From: Ligilactobacillus ubinensis
GTDB lineage: Bacteria > Bacillota > Bacilli > Lactobacillales > Lactobacillaceae
DNA length: 64,000 bases
Direction: 5' to 3'
NCBI RefSeq assembly: GCF_024160875.1
Contig: NZ_JAIULA010000005.1
Span: 1 to 64,000, forward strand
In this document: in pieces, positions 57,659 through 64,000 of the stretch
How positions within the stretch are numbered: the stretch's first letter is position 1
How the letters are laid out: every line of letters starts with the position of its first letter
The notes under the pieces: generated by a model
Seen by the model: only the letters and a program-made list of their open reading frames with translations
Told to the model about the DNA's origin: nothing
The model's database searches: none
Position numbers and translations under genes: made by a program

Positions 57659-59890
57659 TCATTCAAAATTAAAACTTGTAATTTTATTTTCATCAGCAAA
57701 GTTACTTATTTTTATTTTATTATACTTATACACTAGTTTAATCATTCCCTTTTCTGCAGTTAACATATAAGGAATATGGTTTTTTCTCAACGTTTCTAAC
57801 GTTTCCTCATTAGGATGACCATATCGATTTTGACGACCCGCTGAAATAATTGCATATTTAGGACGTAAAGCGTGTATAAAGCTCTCATCCGAAGATGTCT
57901 TACTACCATGATGTCCTAGTTTTAAAATATCAACTTGTAGATTAGGCAACCTTTTTATTAAGGCTATTTCATTATCTTTATCTAAGTCTCCTGTAAAAAG
58001 ACATGGTACACCATAAAAATTATACTCTAAAACAACTGAATCAGCATTAGTTCCTTGCCCTTCTTTAGTTGGATGTAAAATATTGATATTCGGATCATCA
58101 ATTAAATCTCCAATTTTTACTGGATATACATGGTTTTGTTTTATAGATGACTTAACTAATCTATGCTGAAAACTGGATAATTTTTCCATTCCCGCTGGTA
58201 CATAGACCCGTTTAATGCTAATTAATTTACTTATACTTGGAAAATTACCAACATGATCTGCATCCTGATGCGTTAATATTAATCTATCAAGCGAAGAGAT
58301 TCCCTTGCTAAGCAAATAATTAGCAACTATTGTTTCACCATTAGTTTTACTGTGCCGTGTTTGCCATTTTTCTGTTTGAAAGCTGACCTTTCCCCCTGTA
58401 TCAATTAGTGTAATACTCTTATTATAAGGTGTTCTAATTAAAGTGCTATCTCCTTGTCCAATATCAATATAGACAATTTCTCCATACAATGGATAATGAA
58501 TCCACATAAAAACAAAGAAATAACTACTTATGCAAAGAGCTACCAAAATTCTTTTATGCTTACCAAGCATTAATAATATGCTTAGAAACATCCAAAAAAC
58601 AATCCAAAATAAAGGTGGTTTACCATAGATAATATTAGTTGGAAAATTTGCTATGGCTGTTAGTATGTTAACTGATTGTACAAGAATGGTATTACATGCT
58701 TCACTAACTAACGGAATCAAGCTACCTAAAATAACACATGGCATAATCAACCACTCAAAAAAGGGAACAATTACCACTGTTAAGAATATCGTTAATAAAT
58801 TCCATTGATATGTATTCCATAAAACAAGTGGTATACTAAAAAAAGTTAATCGTATTCCTAGCAAAACTGCAGAAGAATTTTTATTCAGTAACAAAATCAA
58901 TGTTAACAAATAACTTAATTGCGCTCCAAAATCAAATATACTTGCAGGCGCATAAAAAAGATTAACTAACAAAACAAACGACCAAGATTCTATCGTTGTT
59001 ATTTTAATTAAAAAAAACTTACGGCTAATTAACGTAATAAAAGCCATCCCAATTGAACGCATTAAACTTAATGAACAACCACCTAAAATTCCATATATGG
59101 GTAAGATAATTAAAATAATGTTTTCTGTTGTTTCCCGCGTTATTCTCATTCTCTGAAAAATCCATTTAAATGCCGAAATTAAATAAAACACATGCATCCC
59201 AGACAAGCTAAATAGATAACTCAAACCTAACAACCGTATTTTCTCAAGCGTATTATTAAAGTCTTGCTTTTGATATCCTAAAAGTAAGACTTCTGCCAAC
59301 AAGCTTAGTGGTTGTGGCAGTTTCTGCAAGTAAAGTAACATTTTTTTACGTAAATAATGCAGATATGCTAGTAATCTATCTAATAACGAGCTTTTTATTT
59401 TGCTTGATGAGACTTGCAACTCTTCGATGTTAATCGCGTTTACTATATTTCGACTGGCCTCAAATCGTCGAAAATTAAATTCATTTTCATTAGTTGGTAG
59501 TGAAACTTGCCTTATTTTGCCGCTAAACGTGTAAGTTACTGTTTTGGAACTAGCCAACCATCGCTTTTTCTCATTTTTTTCCTTAATTCGATAATAAGCC
59601 TGTACTTTTTGATGACCTTCAAGCCATTTAGCTTGAATTTTTAATAAATCTCCGTCAACTTCATATTCATCAGCATGCATAACTAGATGACCATTAATAT
59701 TAGTTTGGTCTACTATCGCCTGTTTTTGCTGAATTTGATTCCATAAAAAAATATATCCAATCCAGAATATACAAAATAGTAAATTAATCCGCCAAATCTG
59801 TTTACTTCCTGTTTTCCATATGCGAAATTGCCAACCTAAAAAAACGATGACACCAACCCATGAAAAAGAAAGAATCAGAAAACTCAACAA
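57659..59890 (-). CDS. comEC: competence channel protein ComEC
   Basis: ComEC is the membrane channel for single-stranded DNA during transformation. The 743-residue frame has an N-terminal soluble domain (about 60-180), the multi-span competence domain with LFSLSGMHVFYLISA, and a C-terminal metallo-beta-lactamase domain with THQDADHVG and KLGHHGSKTSSDE, which retains its metal ligands. The annotated start is a TTG at 59890 without a clear ribosome site; an ATG at 59919 is out of frame across a run of eight T. The frame contains no internal stops. Confidence 0.93.
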   Translation of the reverse strand: MLSFLILSFSWVGVIVFLGWQFRIWKTGSKQIWRINLLFCIFWIGYIFLWNQIQQKQAIVDQTNINGHLVMHADEYEVDGDLLKIQAKWLEGHQKVQAYYRIKEKNEKKRWLASSKTVTYTFSGKIRQVSLPTNENEFNFRRFEASRNIVNAINIEELQVSSSKIKSSLLDRLLAYLHYLRKKMLLYLQKLPQPLSLLAEVLLLGYQKQDFNNTLEKIRLLGLSYLFSLSGMHVFYLISAFKWIFQRMRITRETTENIILIILPIYGILGGCSLSLMRSIGMAFITLISRKFFLIKITTIESWSFVLLVNLFYAPASIFDFGAQLSYLLTLILLLNKNSSAVLLGIRLTFFSIPLVLWNTYQWNLLTIFLTVVIVPFFEWLIMPCVILGSLIPLVSEACNTILVQSVNILTAIANFPTNIIYGKPPLFWIVFWMFLSILLMLGKHKRILVALCISSYFFVFMWIHYPLYGEIVYIDIGQGDSTLIRTPYNKSITLIDTGGKVSFQTEKWQTRHSKTNGETIVANYLLSKGISSLDRLILTHQDADHVGNFPSISKLISIKRVYVPAGMEKLSSFQHRLVKSSIKQNHVYPVKIGDLIDDPNINILHPTKEGQGTNADSVVLEYNFYGVPCLFTGDLDKDNEIALIKRLPNLQVDILKLGHHGSKTSSDESFIHALRPKYAIISAGRQNRYGHPNEETLETLRKNHIPYMLTAEKGMIKLVYKYNKIKISNFADENKITSFNFE

Positions 59891-59936
59891 AACCGCACTA
59901 ATTGCTGCAAAAAAAACATTTATTCTAACTTTTTAC

Positions 59937-60422
59937 TTAGTCTTTCGTTAAATTAAATTCAGTCGCAGCAATTGAGTGCATATATTTTTCGTCAATCTTA
60001 ACTTGTTGAACAGCAATTTTCTTTAACTTTAAAAGTCGTAATGCATATGGATCATTATGGTAATTACGCAGATAATAGATTTTCTTTATTCCTGCTTGTA
60101 GTAGCATTTTGGTGCATTGTAAACAAGGAAAATCTGTCACATAAACTTCGGCACCTTCAGTTGCTACACCAAACTTCGCACATTGTAAGACGGCATTCAT
60201 CTCAGCGTGAATTGTTCTCACACAATGTCCATCAACTAAGTAGCACCCTTCATCAATACAATGAGCGTCTCCAGAAACAGATCCATTATATCCTCCCGCA
60301 ATAATTCGTCTATCTCTAACTAAAATTGCTCCCACTGATAGACGCGTACATGTACTGCGCAAAGATAAAAGCACCGCTTGTAACATAAAATATTGATTCC
60401 AGGGAATTCTTTTTTCTGCCAT
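59937..60422 (-). CDS. comEB: ComE operon protein 2, dCMP deaminase family
   Basis: The 161-residue zinc deaminase has the metal site HAEMNAVLQ and FPCLQCTKMLLQ and probably converts dCMP to dUMP. It is dispensable for DNA uptake in Bacillus although it lies in the operon. GAGGTGAG lies before the ATG. Confidence 0.94.
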   Translation of the reverse strand: MAEKRIPWNQYFMLQAVLLSLRSTCTRLSVGAILVRDRRIIAGGYNGSVSGDAHCIDEGCYLVDGHCVRTIHAEMNAVLQCAKFGVATEGAEVYVTDFPCLQCTKMLLQAGIKKIYYLRNYHNDPYALRLLKLKKIAVQQVKIDEKYMHSIAATEFNLTKD

Positions 60423-60466
60423 TTTCTCACCTCATTAATACTATTAGTTAATAGTATATCATAGCA

Positions 60467-61147
60467 TCAAACAGTAAGACGATCTGATATTGCCTCAAAT
60501 GTTTTATCTCCAATTCCGGAAACATTTTTTAAGTCTTCAATTGCAGCAAAATTACCGTGTTCTTGTCTATATGCTATAATTTGTTCTGCTTTTTTATCTC
60601 CGATGCCATTTAATTGTGTTAATTCTTCTTTCGTTGCTGTATTTAGATTAACTTTATCCCCTGTTTGAGTTGACGTATTATTCATAGATTCTGAATTCAT
60701 ACTATTCGCATAACTTTGGGATGCATTTTTCACTAAAACTGGGCTATCAATATTAACCTCTTCCCCTTTTTTAGGAATATAAACTAACATTTGATCTGTT
60801 AACTGATAAGCTAAATTAATTTGATTTGAATCTGCTTCTTTAGTCAAGCCACCTGCTTGTTTTATTACATAATTAAGTCGATCACCCGCCTTGGTCTTGT
60901 AAACCCCCGGCCTATTAACCTCGCCTTTTACATCAACGTATATCTCTCCGCTTATTTTATTACTTTGTAAACTGCTATTTTGTGATAACGTCATATTCAC
61001 TGAACTTTTGTTATTATAAACAAAGTTATCCTTTTTTGAAGGTACACATTTAGTCCATACAAAAAAAGCGCCTATCAATACAAAAATAACAATTGCAATA
61101 ATTTTAAGTTTGTTTTCCTCCCACAGTTCTTGTATTTCTCCTAACAT
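60467..61147 (-). CDS. comEA: competence DNA receptor ComEA
   Basis: ComEA binds double-stranded DNA outside the membrane and hands it to ComEC. The 226-residue protein has one N-terminal membrane helix (about 14-31), an SLBB domain (VDVKGEVNRPGVYKTKAGD) and a C-terminal double helix-hairpin-helix (NLNTATKEELTQLNGIGDKK). AAGGAGG lies before the ATG. Confidence 0.95.
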   Translation of the reverse strand: MLGEIQELWEENKLKIIAIVIFVLIGAFFVWTKCVPSKKDNFVYNNKSSVNMTLSQNSSLQSNKISGEIYVDVKGEVNRPGVYKTKAGDRLNYVIKQAGGLTKEADSNQINLAYQLTDQMLVYIPKKGEEVNIDSPVLVKNASQSYANSMNSESMNNTSTQTGDKVNLNTATKEELTQLNGIGDKKAEQIIAYRQEHGNFAAIEDLKNVSGIGDKTFEAISDRLTV

Positions 61148-61243
61148 AAAAATATTCCTCCTTAATAGACAAATTTCTCACTATATAAATACGTAAAATA
61201 GCTGCTTATTTATTAACTATATTTAGCAGTGGTTTTTTTCTAA

Positions 61244-61285
61244 TAAAGAAAAAGCGATAAATGCCATTATCAAGCATTTATCACT
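61244..61285 (-). terminator. terminator between ylbL and comEA
   Basis: gataaatgc and gcatttatc pair, and on the reverse strand a T-rich stretch follows. It separates the comE genes from the upstream housekeeping genes. Confidence 0.75.
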
Positions 61286-61307
61286 GGGATATTTATTTTA
61301 TGTTAAT

Positions 61308-62351
61308 CTAATTTTTATTTTTCAAATATTTAATTGCATCGCTAATATTCTTTACAGGTACAATTTTCATTTTGGTTCCAATTTTCTTAGCTGTTTCTTT
61401 TGCTATCTCGTAATTATTTTTTGCACTCGAATCTGCATTAAGTTCTGCTTTTGAAACAGCATTATTAGGCACAAAAAATATCGTAGCACCTGCACGTGCA
61501 CTAGCAACAACCTTTTTATCAACACCACCTATATCTCCTACACTACCATCAGCTGAAATAGTTCCTGTTCCAGCAACATTACGTCCCTTCAAAAAATCCT
61601 TTTGGCTTAATTGACTATATAATTGTAATGTAATCATCAAACCAGCTGACGGTCCACCAAGTGAATCCATATGTGTCACAATTTTTACTGGACTTGTTAC
61701 CTTAGAACGATTAGCTAACGTTATTCCAATTCCTACTTTACCTGTTTGTTCTAATTTTATTGTTCGACCACTAATAACATGCTTTTTCGTTGCACGTTCA
61801 TACGTGACTTTAATTTTTTCATGATTATTTAAAGATTCAATCGCATGCATAAAACCTTGTGTAGAATTATAGTGTTTTCCATTTATAGCTATGATTGTAT
61901 CGCCGACTTTAAGTTTTCCGCGAAAATTAGAATTGTTAAGTATCGACATCACATAAATTCCTTCATAGGTTCGTTTTACTTTTTTATTTGCTAATTTTAA
62001 AGCTACATATTTTGCTTCGTTAAGAGCATCATCCATATAATACTCTTGAACTTTATTATATTGCTTATCGTTGTCTGTACCAGTTACTTCATCAGCTGAG
62101 ATTCTTGTCGCATAATTTTGCGTATAACTCCACACATATGTTGCTAATGTAGCATGCATTAAATTTACATAGACTAAACGAAAAGTCCCATTTGCTTTTG
62201 TCTTATACTTAGGTACTTTAACATAATCACTTACTGGAACTGCTTTTCCTGGAATTTCAATATAATATGGAATTGGATAAAATAAGCATAATATCAATAA
62301 TATTATGCCTGAAAATATAAAAATAAATTTTAGCCATTGTTTTTTTATCAT
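61308..62351 (-). CDS. PDZ and Lon-type (S16) membrane serine protease, YlbL/SepM type
   Basis: The 347-residue protein has an N-terminal membrane helix (about 9-28), a PDZ domain (about 125-200, with GDTIIAINGKHYNSTQGF) and a Lon-like domain with the catalytic Ser in GGPSAGLM and the Lys in VDKKVVASARAGA. In streptococci SepM trims a competence peptide; here the substrate is unknown. Its start overlaps the coaD stop by one base. Confidence 0.93.
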   Translation of the reverse strand: MIKKQWLKFIFIFSGIILLILCLFYPIPYYIEIPGKAVPVSDYVKVPKYKTKANGTFRLVYVNLMHATLATYVWSYTQNYATRISADEVTGTDNDKQYNKVQEYYMDDALNEAKYVALKLANKKVKRTYEGIYVMSILNNSNFRGKLKVGDTIIAINGKHYNSTQGFMHAIESLNNHEKIKVTYERATKKHVISGRTIKLEQTGKVGIGITLANRSKVTSPVKIVTHMDSLGGPSAGLMITLQLYSQLSQKDFLKGRNVAGTGTISADGSVGDIGGVDKKVVASARAGATIFFVPNNAVSKAELNADSSAKNNYEIAKETAKKIGTKMKIVPVKNISDAIKYLKNKN

Positions 62352-62824
62352 TACAATTTTTTCCTTAATGCTTTTTCAACTGCAGGTGGTACTAATCCAT
62401 CTAATTTACCATTAAAGCGGGCAACTTCTTTAATCAAACTTGACGAAAGTAATGTATATTCTGGTCGTGCAATTAATAAAATCGTCTCTAAGTCTGGAGC
62501 TAACCGCTTGTTCATTGCAGCTATTCCTTGTTCATATTCGAAATCTTGTCCATTTCTTACGCCACGAACAATCACCTGAGCTTTAAGTTTGCGAGCAACA
62601 TTTATCGTCAAATCTGCAGGAATGTCTACCGCCGAAACATTTGGTATATCTGTAATCGCTGCATTAACAAGTCGTATTTTCTCTTCCAATGTAAAAAGTG
62701 GTTTTTTAGCTGTATTAGTTGCCACAACTACAATCACTTCATCCCAAAGTTCGCTTGCACGTTTAATTAAATCTAAATGTCCATTTGTCAGCGGGTCGAA
62801 ACTACCAGGAAATATTGCTCTCAT
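62351..62824 (-). CDS. coaD: phosphopantetheine adenylyltransferase
   Basis: CoaD makes dephospho-CoA from 4'-phosphopantetheine and ATP. The 157-residue protein shows GSFDPLTNGHLDLIKRA with the TxGH nucleotidyltransferase motif and LLSSSLIKEVARF. It lies between rsmD and ylbL. Confidence 0.97.
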   Translation of the reverse strand: MRAIFPGSFDPLTNGHLDLIKRASELWDEVIVVVATNTAKKPLFTLEEKIRLVNAAITDIPNVSAVDIPADLTINVARKLKAQVIVRGVRNGQDFEYEQGIAAMNKRLAPDLETILLIARPEYTLLSSSLIKEVARFNGKLDGLVPPAVEKALRKKL

Positions 62825-62826
62825 CT

Positions 62827-63387
62827 TTAATTACTCCCTTCAAATACATAAAAGGTTAGTTCTGTAATACCATAATCAACACGCTTTAAAAATGTAAAAT
62901 TAGCTATTTTTTCTGGTAATTTAGCTTCCTGATCCGTTTCACAAATAATAAGCGCTTTACTGTTAAGTAATTTTAAATCTAGCAACTTTTGCATCATGTT
63001 CATAATATCCTGTTGTTTATATGGCGGATCAAAAAAAACGTAGTCAAACTGCTTTTTTTCCTTGCTCAATTGCACAATTATTTTTTTAGCATCACCTTTA
63101 ATAACGCTAAAGGCATCTTCTTTTTTGGTTACTTCGACATTTTCTTTAATCGTTTTAATTGCTTGGTATTGTCTATCGACTAAAGTTGCATGTTCTGCTC
63201 CACGCGACACAGCCTCGATGGCTAATCCACCACTTCCAGCATATAAGTCAAGAACTTTTCCACCATCAAAATATGGACCTATAATATTAAACATTGATTC
63301 TTTTATTTTATCAGTTGTAGGTCTTGTTTTCATACCTGGAACGGCCTTAAGTCGACGACCGCCAAAATCTCCTGCTACAATTCTCAT
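62827..63387 (-). CDS. rsmD: 16S rRNA guanine-N2 methyltransferase RsmD
   Basis: RsmD methylates G966 of 16S rRNA. The 186-residue protein has GDFGGRRLKAVPGMKTRPT, the SAM site LDLYAGSGGLAIEAVSRGA and the catalytic VFFDPPYK. The ATG at 63387 overlaps the ylbG stop by four bases and fits the family; the longer start at 63396 is GTG. Confidence 0.95.
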   Translation of the reverse strand: MRIVAGDFGGRRLKAVPGMKTRPTTDKIKESMFNIIGPYFDGGKVLDLYAGSGGLAIEAVSRGAEHATLVDRQYQAIKTIKENVEVTKKEDAFSVIKGDAKKIIVQLSKEKKQFDYVFFDPPYKQQDIMNMMQKLLDLKLLNSKALIICETDQEAKLPEKIANFTFLKRVDYGITELTFYVFEGSN

Positions 63388-63689
63388 ATCTTCCACTCTT
63401 TATTTTTAAATTTTTCTTGATCCTCTTCAGTAAGTTTAAATCTGCCTAAAGTATTATTGTATGTGGTTGTAATTTCAGGACGTGGTGAAACAATAACTTC
63501 TTTTACATAACGCAATTGTTCCAATTTTTTTACATTAACATCAATCTCTTTTTGATTCATATAAATAAGAACATATTTCATCTTTCGTGATACATATTGA
63601 ATGCTTCCGTATCGACGTAATTGTTTACTTTGTTTAAGATGATATAGATATACAAAAACTCCTTGACGTTTTTGAACTTCAAATACCAC
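63384..63689 (-). CDS. ylbG: YlbG family (DUF2129) protein
   Basis: This protein of about 101 residues shows FEVQKRQGVFVYLYHLKQ and RRYGSIQYVSRKMKYV, the DUF2129 pattern; its function is unknown. I chose the GTG at 63689 because AAAGGAGGAG lies six bases upstream; the longer frame to 63731 has no ribosome site. Confidence 0.9.
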   Translation of the reverse strand: MVFEVQKRQGVFVYLYHLKQSKQLRRYGSIQYVSRKMKYVLIYMNQKEIDVNVKKLEQLRYVKEVIVSPRPEITTTYNNTLGRFKLTEEDQEKFKNKEWKI

Positions 63690-63947
63690 AATTAGCTCCT
63701 CCTTTAGTCGCTTATTACTAATATTATACACTATTATTTATTAAACTAAGTACTTAATAATTTAGAAAAATACTATATTTAATAAAAAAATGTGAGAAAA
63801 ATGTCTATACAAAAGCTTAAAAAATGACTGACTTAGTTGCCAACACATCTTTCTTCAACACTTAAGTAAAAGATCTACTTTTCTCACAAATATCTATTTC
63901 ATTAATAACCACTTTTAAATAACATATTTTATTACTAGACGTAACTT
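63690..63947. other. AT-rich gap upstream of ylbG
   Basis: I see no gene or clear terminator here. The stretch ttttttattaaatatag on the reverse strand could contribute to the ylbG promoter, but no good -35/-10 pair stands out. Confidence 0.3.
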
Positions 63948-64000
63948 CTATGCTTGGTTAACTGGTTCTAATTCTAATAACAAATCTTGACTTTCTAAAA
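63948..64000 (-). CDS. 3' end of an unidentified gene (partial)
   Basis: On the reverse strand the frame LESQDLLLELEPVNQA ends with a TAG at 63948-63950. It stays open to the window edge, so it may be the C-terminus of the next upstream gene. Only 16 residues are visible and the product cannot be named. Confidence 0.4.
   Translation of the reverse strand, partial: LESQDLLLELEPVNQA

Noticed and set aside
1-64000. CRISPR arrays, prophage or toxin-antitoxin operons
   Set aside because: I saw no regularly spaced direct repeats, no phage structural or integrase genes and no recognisable toxin-antitoxin pair.

Overview
The window is AT-rich chromosomal DNA from a low-GC Gram-positive bacterium, almost certainly a member of the Lactobacillaceae. 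The evidence is the hrcA-grpE-dnaK-dnaJ heat-shock operon with CIRCE operators, the mevalonate-pathway gene mvaS, a D-lactate dehydrogenase, a C69 dipeptidase, the late-competence genes comEA-comEB-comEC and a Lactobacillales-style structured rpsB leader. I cannot assign the species from sequence alone.

Layout. 1-830: the 3' part of an ISLre2-type (UPF0236) transposase and the end of its element. 900-3350: a C69 dipeptidase gene and a downstream gene for a protein that looks like a metallo-beta-lactamase fold without its metal-binding motif. 3570-10560 (reverse): lepA, dnaJ, dnaK, grpE, hrcA, with two CIRCE boxes and a good promoter before hrcA. 10600-14400 (forward): a histidine-phosphatase family gene, then the ferrous iron operon feoA-feoB plus a 52-residue Cys-rich FeoB partner. 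14750-22360 (reverse): obgE, uvrC, tsf, rpsB, ldhD, a GIY-YIG gene and a trmN6-like methyltransferase. 22449-24507: plsC, yneF, a DUF896 gene and lexA with an SOS box over its promoter. 24608-31139 (reverse): the DNA repair and isoprenoid block folD-xseA-xseB-ispA-tlyA-argR-recN, mostly with overlapping ends. 31373-35058 (reverse): rplU-prp-rpmA, then a proline peptidase, efp, asp23-like and nusB. 35363-37930: an archaeal/fungal-type asd, a Ser-rich lipoprotein, tRNA-Arg(TCT) and a 34-residue membrane peptide. 37954-40309: three tightly packed reverse-strand genes of unknown function. 40460-49938: mvaS, acyP, yidC, a two-component system, gnd, clpX and tig. 50282-56436: tuf, a TPR-like gene, RNase J2, dapA, rpsO and rpsT. 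56621-63689 (reverse): ylbG-rsmD-coaD-ylbL-comEA-comEB-comEC-holA. The last 53 bases hold the 3' end of another reverse gene.

Most of the content is conserved housekeeping: translation (tuf, tsf, efp, lepA, rpsB/O/T, rplU, rpmA), protein quality control (dnaK system, tig, clpX), repair (recN, uvrC, lexA, xseAB), DNA uptake and isoprenoid supply.

I found no CRISPR array, prophage or obvious defence system. The least explained items are the three-gene unknown cluster at 37954-40309 with the small membrane peptide beside it; the comEC start, where the expected ATG is out of frame across an eight-T run; a family of related intergenic sequences placed next to transcription terminators; and the metal-motif-less MBL-like protein.
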